Shown in pieces: positions 26,727-35,138 of a DNA stretch of 35,138 bases (position 1 is the stretch's first letter; the number at the start of each line of letters is the position of its first letter). Under the pieces are notes generated by a model. The model made no database searches. It saw only the letters and a list, made by a program, of their open reading frames with translations, and was not told the origin of the DNA. The stretch lies in contig CAZIOH010000071.1 in the NCBI GenBank assembly GCA_964540815.1, positions 1 through 35,138 on the forward strand. The letters run 5' to 3'. Origin of the DNA: CAZIOH01 sp964540815 (lineage in GTDB: Bacteria > Myxococcota_A > Polyangia > Fen-1088). The position numbers and the translations under genes were made by a program.

Positions 26727-29393
26727 TCAGCTCTTCTCGACTTCTTCGGCGGCCGAGGCGGTTGCCTTCATGGGGGCCTGCGGGGACGAGGCGCGCTCGT
26801 CCATCAGGGCGAGGGCCACGGCCAGGGCCCGCCGGATCTTCTCGCCGGTCTTCTCGTCGGCGCGCAGGCGCTGGTAGGCCCGCACGATCTGGTCCTCGTA
26901 GTCGGACAGCTTGCCCTCGAGCTCGCCGATGCGGTCGCGGCTCTGCGTGAGCTTGAGCTCGCGATCGCCGAGCTCCACCCGCGCCGCGTCCAGGTCCGCT
27001 TCGAACCCCGCCAGACGCCGGTAGGCCTGCTCGATCTCCTGCGAGCGCGCGATGAGCTCACCCTCCGCGCGCACCGCTCGGCCCACCGCCTGATCGTACT
27101 CCAGGCGGTGACGCTCCGCGGACTCGGTCTTCTCGATGAGGTGCCGTCGCTCGATCTCCGTGACCCGCGAGTGGTGCTCCTCGTCGCGCGCCTGCAGCTC
27201 GCCGCGCCGCCGGCCCTCGGCCTGCTCGAGCTCCCCCACCCGCCGCTGCTCCTGCTCGAGGATGTCCCGCTGCCGGCGATCCTCGGCGGCGGCCAGCTCC
27301 TCCTCGTGCCGGCGCCGCAGCGCCATGATCTCCTCGCGGTACGCCCGGTGCTTGGCGTCGGCCTGCCCCTCGTAGGCCTGTCGCTCCGAGGCCAGCTGCA
27401 AGGCCTGCTCCTCCTTCATCGAGGCGACGGTCTTCTCGTGCTCCCGGCGCAGCTTGGACATCTCCGATTGCAAGCGATCGGTGGCCGCCGCCGACTCGTC
27501 GGCCAGCCGGCGCTGCAAGCCGTCGATCTCCTGGCGATGGGCCGCGTCGATGCGCGCCAGCTCGGCCTGATTGGCGGCCTGTTCGGCCTGCAGCTTGGCG
27601 ATCCCGTCCTCGGTGGCGCCGGTCAGCTGCTGGTGGTGGTGCTCCTCGGCCTCGAACAGCTTGCCCTCGAGCTCGACCCGGGTCTTCTCGACCTCCATCC
27701 GCCCGCGATCAATCTCCTGGGTGATGCGCTTGCGGAGCGCCTCGATCTCGTCCTGGCCCTTGCGCAGCTCCTCGTGCGCGTCGTCGAGGCGGGCCTTCAG
27801 GCCGCGCTCGCGCTCCACCGACTTGTCCTTGTCCTGCAGCAGCTCGGCCGCCTTCTCGTTGGCCACGAACAACGAGCGCTCGAACCCCAGCATCCGCTCC
27901 TCGAGATCGCGCCGCGCCCGCTCGTTCTCGCGGATCTTGTCCTTGTGGTCCAGGATCTGGCGCTCCTTGGCGTCGAGCGCGTCGCGCAGATCGAGGATGT
28001 CCTTCTCCTTCTTGTTGATCACCTCGCGCAGGCTCAGCAGATCCCGCTCCTTCGAGAAGGCCCCCTGGCTCGCGGCCTGGGTCATCCGATCCCGTTGCTC
28101 GTCGAGCTCTCGCCTCAGCGTCTGCCGTTCGGCCTCGAGCGATTCGATCCGCAGCTGCAGCTCGTTGGCCCGGGCCTCCGCCGTGCCCCGCTTGCCGTCG
28201 AGCGATTCCACCCGCCCGACCAGCTCGGCGATCTTCTGGTCGCGCGCCGCGAGCTCGGCGGCCGAGCGATCGTCGTACATGACCTCCTCGGGCAGCGGGG
28301 GCACGCCCTCGCCGAGGCTCGGCAGCTCACCCTCGTCGTTGTGCGAGTGGCCAGCGCCGCCGGTCGCGTGCCCGCTCGAATATGCGCTGGCGTTCGACTG
28401 CCCGTGAAACTGAGGCACCGCGTTCGGGCGCGAACCGCCGCCCGCGCCGGCCGCGGCCCCGGCCGAGCTCGAGGTCTGCCCGCTCATCTCCTGCGAGATG
28501 TAGGCCGCCCCCTCCGAGATCTGCGAGGTCGAGATGGATGGATGGGTTCCCTCCCAGGGCATCTTGGCCGGCAGCTCCTCGTCGTCCCAGAACTTGGACA
28601 GGTTGACCACGTCCGAGGCGTTGCCGGGCGAATCCTGCCCCGACTCCCCGAGCGTCGCCCCTCCCCCGGCTTCGGCTCCACCCGCGCTGCCGATGGGGTA
28701 AGAGGGGCTCGTGCCCTCGGGGTCGAAGGGGCTCGGCCCCCCGAAGAGCGACTCGCTCCCGAACGGCGATGGAACCCCCGGATCGAGCACCACCGGGCGG
28801 GACAGATCGCCCAGCATCTGCAGGGACTTCGACTCCTCGGGGATCGCGCCGTTCGGCCGGGTGGTGGAATCTCCGGGGACCACCGTGGGTGACGAGCTGT
28901 CGAGGTAGCCGTCGTCCTCCTCTATCAGGGCCTCGTCGTCCAGCGATACCTCGGCGATCTCGTCGTCCGCGAGCTCGATCTCCTCGGCCGAGCCGAGGGC
29001 GGATTCCGTCTGCTCCTCCGACAGACCCACCAGGCGGTCCACGATGGCCAGCACCTCGTTCAGGTCGAGCGGCTTCAAGAGGTACTCGTCGGCGCGGGAC
29101 TTCAGCTTCTTGTGTTGATGAAAGGTGGCCAGCGTCTCCTCGGACGAGATCAACAAGAGCGGGGTCTCCCGAAGGGTCGGGCTGCGCTTGAGCTTGTTGC
29201 AGATGGCGTATCCGACCTTGCGCGGCTCGACCGCGAGGACGATCATCGACGGCCCGTTGAGGCGCGCCCATTCCATGGCCTGATCCCCGTTCGGGATGCT
29301 CTCGACGCGGAACCCATGCGGTTGGAGTGCGTTTCGGATTTCCGCCACGGTTCCCGCGTCGGGTTCGATACAGAGAATACTGCGCTGCGCCAT
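26727..29393 (-). CDS. FrzS/AglZ-like protein: pseudo-receiver domain plus long coiled coil
   Basis: 888 residues. Residues 1-125 are a receiver-like domain (RSILCIEPDAGTVAEIRNAL, IVLAVEPRKVGYAICNKLK, HKKLKSRADEYLLKPLD). The phosphoacceptor position carries AVE (E56) instead of Asp, and the GYxICxKLK and QHxKLKxxADEYxxKP segments match the pseudo-receivers of Myxococcus FrzS and AglZ. A long acidic then Gly/Ser/Pro-rich linker (about 130-390) leads to a coiled coil of about 450 residues rich in Glu, Arg, Leu and Gln. FrzS and AglZ localise to cell poles and control type IV pilus and gliding motility; a similar scaffold role is inferred. Start ATG 29393 is the one at the receiver domain. Upstream in-frame sequence is not this family. 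Confidence 0.85.
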   Translation of the reverse strand: MAQRSILCIEPDAGTVAEIRNALQPHGFRVESIPNGDQAMEWARLNGPSMIVLAVEPRKVGYAICNKLKRSPTLRETPLLLISSEETLATFHQHKKLKSRADEYLLKPLDLNEVLAIVDRLVGLSEEQTESALGSAEEIELADDEIAEVSLDDEALIEEDDGYLDSSSPTVVPGDSTTRPNGAIPEESKSLQMLGDLSRPVVLDPGVPSPFGSESLFGGPSPFDPEGTSPSYPIGSAGGAEAGGGATLGESGQDSPGNASDVVNLSKFWDDEELPAKMPWEGTHPSISTSQISEGAAYISQEMSGQTSSSAGAAAGAGGGSRPNAVPQFHGQSNASAYSSGHATGGAGHSHNDEGELPSLGEGVPPLPEEVMYDDRSAAELAARDQKIAELVGRVESLDGKRGTAEARANELQLRIESLEAERQTLRRELDEQRDRMTQAASQGAFSKERDLLSLREVINKKEKDILDLRDALDAKERQILDHKDKIRENERARRDLEERMLGFERSLFVANEKAAELLQDKDKSVERERGLKARLDDAHEELRKGQDEIEALRKRITQEIDRGRMEVEKTRVELEGKLFEAEEHHHQQLTGATEDGIAKLQAEQAANQAELARIDAAHRQEIDGLQRRLADESAAATDRLQSEMSKLRREHEKTVASMKEEQALQLASERQAYEGQADAKHRAYREEIMALRRRHEEELAAAEDRRQRDILEQEQRRVGELEQAEGRRRGELQARDEEHHSRVTEIERRHLIEKTESAERHRLEYDQAVGRAVRAEGELIARSQEIEQAYRRLAGFEADLDAARVELGDRELKLTQSRDRIGELEGKLSDYEDQIVRAYQRLRADEKTGEKIRRALAVALALMDERASSPQAPMKATASAAEEVEKS

Positions 29394-29446
29394 CGGGCCT
29401 CCCAAGGGGAGCCATCCTAGCACTGGCGACCGGAAGGCCGCTGCGG

Positions 29447-30235
29447 CTACTGGCGAAAGTTGTCTCGCACGAGCTGGGTCAGGGAGTCCTCGTCCAGATC
29501 GGACGTGAGGACGTACCCGAGCCCGCGGGTCTGGAAGGCCGCGGTCGAGATGCCCGGGCCGTTCCGGTAGAACACCTCGTGTCCCTCGACCATCCGACGG
29601 TAGGGCGCGTCGATCGGCGAGGACTCGGCGTCGAACACCAGGACGGCCACCCGGTGCCCGGTCGGCTCCTGGTAGACGAGATAGGCGGCCGGGCGATCGG
29701 CGACGTTGACCAGCCGCCCGCCCTGACACTTCACATGATTCGGCATCCGCGGGGCCTGCACCGGAAAGTCGACGCGCCCCCGGAACCAGGAGGTCACCGA
29801 GCCGCAGTCGGGGCCCATCACGTCGAGCGGGAGCTCGGCCTGGTACGAGCGCCGCGCCTGATCGAGCACGAACGACTGGTGGCCGCGCAGCGCGCCCAGC
29901 ACCACCGCGAGCACGCCCATCACGGCCACGCTCGCGGGCACGAGCCGCGGCAAGGTCAGCCACGCGACCCAGCGTCCGGTGCGGGGCTCCTGGGCGATGG
30001 AGGCCCGGATGCGGTGCTCGAGCTCGGCGGTGAGCCGGCGCCGGGGAAGGTGCCCGCGAATCGCTGCCTTGAAGCGGGCCTCGAAGTTGGTGCCCCCCCG
30101 GCAGCCTGGGCAGCTCTCCATGTGCCTCTCCCAGGCCTCGCGCTCCGGACCCGCGAGCTCACCGTCGACGTACGACTGGGAGAAGGTCTTCGAATCCGCG
30201 CAATCGACCAGGCGCGACTGACTACGACGGATCAT
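29447..30235 (-). CDS. Zinc-finger (ZAS-type) anti-sigma factor, single membrane helix
   Basis: 262 residues. N-terminal cytoplasmic domain with DCADSKTFSQSYVDGELAG and H-x3-C-x2-C (HMESCPGC), the zinc-binding anti-sigma signature that grips region 2/4 of ECF sigma factors. One hydrophobic helix (PASVAVMGVLAVVLGALRG, about residues 100-118) separates it from a periplasmic sensor part of about 140 residues with two Cys (GPDCGSV, VKCQGG) that might form a disulfide. The start ATG 30235 overlaps the sigma stop (ATGA), the standard arrangement of a cognate pair. Stress or redox sensing is plausible but not shown by sequence. Confidence 0.85.
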   Translation of the reverse strand: MIRRSQSRLVDCADSKTFSQSYVDGELAGPEREAWERHMESCPGCRGGTNFEARFKAAIRGHLPRRRLTAELEHRIRASIAQEPRTGRWVAWLTLPRLVPASVAVMGVLAVVLGALRGHQSFVLDQARRSYQAELPLDVMGPDCGSVTSWFRGRVDFPVQAPRMPNHVKCQGGRLVNVADRPAAYLVYQEPTGHRVAVLVFDAESSPIDAPYRRMVEGHEVFYRNGPGISTAAFQTRGLGYVLTSDLDEDSLTQLVRDNFRQ

Positions 30236-30939
30236 GACCCACCCCCCTCCCTCGTCGCCCGCTTCTTGCGATATGCATCGAGATCGACCGCGCGTGCGAC
30301 GGGGCCGGACGGGCCCGCGGTGCCGGTGGCGCCGCCGTCGGCCATGACGGTCTCCCTTGGAACCCGCTTGGGGTCGATGATCCCCTGGTCCACGGCGTAG
30401 TCGTAGAGCGCGCGTTGCAGGAGCTTTCGCCCCCGGTAGAGCCGGCTCATGACCGTCCCGGTGGGACACTCCATGATCTCGGCGATCTCCTTGTAGGAGA
30501 AGTCCTCGAGATCGGCGAGGATCACCGCCATCCGGAAGTCCTGAGGGACCTCGGCCAGCGCCCGCTCCACGTCCTCGGAGCCGATGCGCCCGAGCAGCGC
30601 CGTCTCGACGTCGCGTCCGGCGGCCGTGCCCGCCGTGAACTGCTCCACGTTGGCGTCGGTGGACTCCGCCTCGTGCAGGATCTCGTGCTCCCGTTCACGC
30701 TCGCGGTAGCGGTTGCAAAAGGAGTTGGTGAGGATCCGGAAGATCCATGCCTTGCAGTTCGTCCCGGGCTGAAACGTGTCGAAGAAGCGATAGGCCTTGA
30801 GGACGGTGTCCTGGACCAGATCCTCGGCGTCCCGCTCGTTCCGGGTCATCCGCAGGGCGGACGAGTAGAGCGCAGGCAGGTGCGGCAACGCCTCGCGTTC
30901 GAAATCGGCCTTGGAAACTTGTCGTCTGAAGAGGGGCAT
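30232..30939 (-). CDS. ECF (RpoE-type) sigma factor
   Basis: 235 residues. Region 2: LYSSALRMTRNERDAEDLVQDTVLKAYRFFDTFQPGTNCKAWIFRILTNSFCNRYRER, with the DAEDLVQ signature. Region 4: LAEVPQDFRMAVILADLEDFSYKEIAEIMECPTGTVMSRLYRGRKLLQRAL, the helix-turn-helix for -35 recognition. A short extension after region 4 (about 45 residues, Gly/Ala/Arg-rich) is unusual. Start ATG 30939 precedes LFRRQVSKADFERE; the frame remains open further but lacks a better start. It is co-transcribed with the overlapping anti-sigma gene. It probably regulates its own promoter in the 226-bp upstream gap, but I could not identify an autoregulatory -35/-10 pair. Confidence 0.92.
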   Translation of the reverse strand: MPLFRRQVSKADFEREALPHLPALYSSALRMTRNERDAEDLVQDTVLKAYRFFDTFQPGTNCKAWIFRILTNSFCNRYREREREHEILHEAESTDANVEQFTAGTAAGRDVETALLGRIGSEDVERALAEVPQDFRMAVILADLEDFSYKEIAEIMECPTGTVMSRLYRGRKLLQRALYDYAVDQGIIDPKRVPRETVMADGGATGTAGPSGPVARAVDLDAYRKKRATREGGGS

Positions 30940-31068
30940 GGCCAGAAAGTGACTCTGGTGAGGCAACCCACCGGGTGCCGGACTTATTCCCGGCACACAG
31001 TCTGGCTCAAGGCACCGCAGCATGCACACCAGAGACGCCGGCTCAGGGGCACATCAGGGCCCTATCCC

Positions 31069-31142
31069 CCGTCCTCGTCCTCGTCCCCGTTTTTCCCGAC
31101 GCGTCCGGTCGGAGACGAGGACGGAGACTAGGACGAGGACGG
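31069..31142. repeat. Inverted simple-sequence repeat (CGTCCT)n / (AGGACG)n
   Basis: CCGTCCTCGTCCT at 31069-31081 pairs perfectly with AGGACGAGGACGG at 31130-31142, with further CGTCC/GGACG copies between them. It lies between the stop of the lipoprotein gene (31166) and the sigma gene start (30939), in the lipoprotein transcript's 3' direction. It may fold as a terminator-like hairpin, but no U-tract follows. Confidence 0.6.
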
Positions 31143-31165
31143 CGACGGATCTGGAGAGAGAGGCC

Positions 31166-32491
31166 TCAGGGACATGTCAGCTGGACCAAGAATCGCTGTC
31201 CGGCCGGCGGCGCTCCCGCGGGAACCGGCCAGGCGTCCGAGTAGCTCGCGAAGATGGCCCGCCCGATGGGCTGGACAGACACCTCCCCGATCTGGCCCGC
31301 CCGCGAAGGGAACGCCAGCGAGCCGCCCCGGGGGTGGTTGTCGAAACCGAACGCCCAGCCCTCGACCCCCGCCGTCCGCCGCGCGACCAGGGCCAAGCTG
31401 CCGGGAACGGAGCCGGTGGGCGGGCCCCCCACGTCACCGAGGCCGGCGACCGACGGGGCTCCGTCCGAGAAGCGCACGTCGGGCTCGAGCAGGTCGGATT
31501 GGAACCCCTGCCCGAGGAGCGGGGGGCTGTACTCCCCGGTGTAGGTCCCCTCGGGTGCGTGCCACGCGACGACATAGCCACCCGCTGCCAGAGGGGCGGC
31601 CCGCACGCACCCGGCCTGGCCGTCGGTGGGATTCTTGTCGAGGAGGATGCGGACGGACGTGGAGGCACCGGAGTCGGGCGCATCGGCGGACCCGAGCTCG
31701 CTCACCACCGCGGCGGGGGCGGGCGGGGTCCCCGAGCGATCGAGAAAGATGGTGGTCAGATCGGCATGTCCGGGCGTGAAGCCGAGACAGTCGAAGTCAT
31801 CCGCCGCCACCCCGACCAGCCTGCCGAAGCCCTGCCCGGGGGTCGCGCTGTCGTCGGTGGCGAAGGCCGGCGCGCCGCTGGCGTCGAGGACGGCGGCGCT
31901 GATGCGGGCGGCACCACCGCGCACACCCCAGACGAATCCGGCGCGCTGGCCCGAGGCACCCGAGCCCATCGCGGCCTCGAGTGGGACCGTGGCGGGATCC
32001 GGGAGGCTGCCGACCCGGGCGGGGGTCGAGGGATCCCCGTCACCATCGAGCGGGGCGGTGAAGGTCATGAGGGGCAGCCAGGCCGCGGTGGCGGCCGTCG
32101 CCACGGGGGCGGCCGACGGCGCCGCCAGGTAGGCGACGACCACGCGCGCGGTGAGGGCCCCCGGACCCGCGGTCACCGCGAACCAGGGCTCGCCGTGGTG
32201 CGGGGGCAGATCGACCGAATGCAGCGGCCCGGGCAGCCCGTCGAAGGTCAGGCTCGCCCAGAGGAGCTGTCCTCCCTCGGGCGCGAGACCGAGCAGCACG
32301 AACCCGTCCCCCACCCGATCCAGGCGCGCCCCCGGGAGCAGCGTCAGCCGGTCGCCGGCGATGGCCGTCGACTTGGCCGTGCAGGGAGAGGCGTCCCCCG
32401 ACCCGCACCCCGCGAAGCCAGATGCGGCGATCCCGAGGGCGATCGCGGTCACGAGAAAACCACCAGCGACGGAACGAGAACGTTGGCGCAT
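31166..32491 (-). CDS. Predicted lipoprotein of unknown function
   Basis: 441 residues. The N-terminus is RQRSRSVAGGFLVTAIALGIA followed by the lipobox-like ASGFAGC, so the mature protein would be lipid-anchored outside the inner membrane. The rest is beta-strand-rich with repeated short hydrophobic strands (GDGFVLLGLAPEGGQLLWASL, GYVVAWHAPEG, SLALVARRTAGVEGWAFGFDN). This is the style of beta-propeller or WD-like outer-surface proteins common in myxobacteria, although I recognise no named family. A Cys in DFDCLGF, another in AGCVRA and the final TCP could form disulfides. Start ATG 32491 has only a weak upstream Shine-Dalgarno. Confidence 0.7.
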   Translation of the reverse strand: MRQRSRSVAGGFLVTAIALGIAASGFAGCGSGDASPCTAKSTAIAGDRLTLLPGARLDRVGDGFVLLGLAPEGGQLLWASLTFDGLPGPLHSVDLPPHHGEPWFAVTAGPGALTARVVVAYLAAPSAAPVATAATAAWLPLMTFTAPLDGDGDPSTPARVGSLPDPATVPLEAAMGSGASGQRAGFVWGVRGGAARISAAVLDASGAPAFATDDSATPGQGFGRLVGVAADDFDCLGFTPGHADLTTIFLDRSGTPPAPAAVVSELGSADAPDSGASTSVRILLDKNPTDGQAGCVRAAPLAAGGYVVAWHAPEGTYTGEYSPPLLGQGFQSDLLEPDVRFSDGAPSVAGLGDVGGPPTGSVPGSLALVARRTAGVEGWAFGFDNHPRGGSLAFPSRAGQIGEVSVQPIGRAIFASYSDAWPVPAGAPPAGQRFLVQLTCP

Positions 32492-32531
32492 GGACGTTGG
32501 GAACCCTCACTCTACATCCACCCGCGAGACA

Positions 32532-32684
32532 ATTGTATCGGGGCGGTGGCTCGCTGCCGCTCGCACCTCCCCGCGCGGCTATTGTATCGGGGCGGTAGCT
32601 CGCTGCCGCTCGCACCTCCCCGCGCGGCTATTGTATCGGGGCGGTAGCTCGCTGCCGCTCGCACCTCCCCGCGCTCCGCTCGCC
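32532..32684 (+). repeat. Family A hairpin repeat, copy 3: three tandem 49-bp units
   Basis: Units begin at 32532, 32581 and 32630, each ATTGTATCGGGGCGGT(G/A)GC. Each holds the same loop, GCTCGCTGCCGCTCG, and ends CGCACCTCCCCGCGC. Against copy 2, a C-G pair in the stem is replaced by a G-C pair, a compensatory change. Units are adjacent with no spacers, so this is not a CRISPR array. On the minus strand each unit carries TACAAT, a -10-like hexamer, about 40 bp upstream of the lipoprotein ATG for the nearest unit, but I see no matching -35. This array occupies part of the 541-bp gap 32492-33032. Confidence 0.88.
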
Positions 32685-32742
32685 ACCCTTCTTGGCGTTG
32701 AATTCTTGGAGCGAGTCTTCGCCATGCTCCCGAGGCCCTGTC

Positions 32743-32865
32743 GATCACGCCTACGGGGGCGTTCCCGTTCACGTGCACGGCGACGATCACGGGTTCGATC
32801 ACGACTACGATGACGGCTACGGGAAAGGTGCACGACAGACGTCAGGGTGAGCCCCCGAGATCACG
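32743..32865 (+). other. Asp/His-rich degenerate stretch in the lipoprotein-secA gap, not called as a gene
   Basis: GATCACG occurs four times (32743, 32785, 32797, 32859). One forward frame reads DHAYGGVPVHVHGDDHGFDH and then stops at about 32850, but there is no start codon or ribosome binding site in that frame. It could be the decayed end of a His-rich protein gene or a simple-sequence expansion. The rest of the gap (about 32866-32948) shows no feature. Confidence 0.3.
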
Positions 32866-32948
32866 CCACTGCGAGCGGTGCATCGGAGGTGGGCTCTGTC
32901 CACCGGAGACACCATCCGCAAAGCAGATCCGGGCCCGCCTCTCGTCGT

Positions 32949-33032
32949 CCGTCGGGAGGGGCCCGCGGGGAGGGGTCCTCCCCTTCCCGCGCTCCGGTCC
33001 TCCCCTTCCCGCGAGCGCCGGAGGCGCGTCCC
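32949..33032 (-). repeat. Family B repeat, copy 2, directly after the secA stop
   Basis: Minus-strand copy of the 18742-18838 repeat: GGACGCGCCTCCGGCGCTCG after the TAA of secA, a shortened second unit, and the same perfect stem GGGGAGG/CCTCCCC (32967-32983 on the plus strand), then GCGGGCCCCTCCCG. It is in sense orientation relative to secA, as copy 1 is relative to the acyl-CoA dehydrogenase gene. Confidence 0.82.

Positions 33033-35138
<2,106 letters not shown>

Noticed and set aside
26544..28892. Long plus-strand open frame opposite the frzS-like coiled coil
   Set aside because: The Leu-rich translation is what antisense of Glu/Arg/Leu-rich coiled-coil codons gives. The minus-strand protein has a clear family match.
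32532..32684. CRISPR array
   Set aside because: The 49-bp units are directly adjacent with no unique spacers, and no cas gene is present.
32743..32865. Small Asp/His-rich protein gene
   Set aside because: There is no start codon or ribosome binding site in the relevant frame and the pattern fits a degenerate GATCACG repeat.

Overview
The window is very GC-rich chromosomal DNA, probably from a member of the Myxococcota (a myxobacterium or uncultured relative). The evidence is the FrzS/AglZ-type pseudo-receiver with a long coiled coil, a protein resembling the myxobacterial MXAN_5187 family, a long-form HflX, and strong G/C bias at third codon positions. I saw no rRNA, tRNA, CRISPR array, phage gene or intact transposase. 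Both ends cut genes: a processive family 2 glycosyltransferase on the left and secA on the right.

Layout. 1-6.1 kb holds housekeeping and metabolic genes: glycosyltransferase, PhzF-like protein with an in-frame triplicated segment, branched-chain aminotransferase, EVE-domain protein, VOC protein, [2Fe-2S] ferredoxin, DedA protein and a hypothetical. 6.2-17.5 kb is a System I cytochrome c maturation (ccm) locus: a CcmF-CcmH fusion, a CcmI-like zinc-ribbon protein, a membrane-anchored protein with carboxypeptidase-regulatory-like domains, ccmA, ccmB, a VWA lipoprotein, an oppositely oriented aminotransferase, ccmC, ccmD and a small membrane protein. ccmE and ccmG are not in the window. Short TA-flanked inverted-repeat elements (MITE-like, Tc1/mariner/IS630 style) interrupt the locus twice, just before ccmA (two elements sharing a TA) and just before ccmC.

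17.6-21.5 kb encodes an acyl-CoA dehydrogenase, enolase and methylenetetrahydrofolate reductase. 21.5-24.6 kb is a partner-switching module: a STAS protein divergent from a receiver-PP2C-HATPase protein (HsbR/HsbA or CrsR/CrsA architecture), followed by the MXAN_5187-like protein. 24.6-31 kb, on the minus strand, holds hflX, the FrzS/AglZ-like protein, and an ECF sigma factor with an overlapping zinc-finger anti-sigma gene. 31-35 kb holds a lipoprotein, a repeat-filled 541-bp gap and secA.

Two hairpin repeat families recur. Family A has a conserved 15-nt loop and lies directly after the stop codons of the phzF-like and frzS-like genes, and as three 49-bp tandem units near 32.6 kb. Family B lies directly after the stop codons of the acyl-CoA dehydrogenase and secA. 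In those four gene-linked copies the repeat is in sense orientation, so it would form the 3' end of the transcript. The strongest leads are the MITE-interrupted, rewired ccm locus, the post-stop hairpin families and the partner-switching module with degenerate signature residues.
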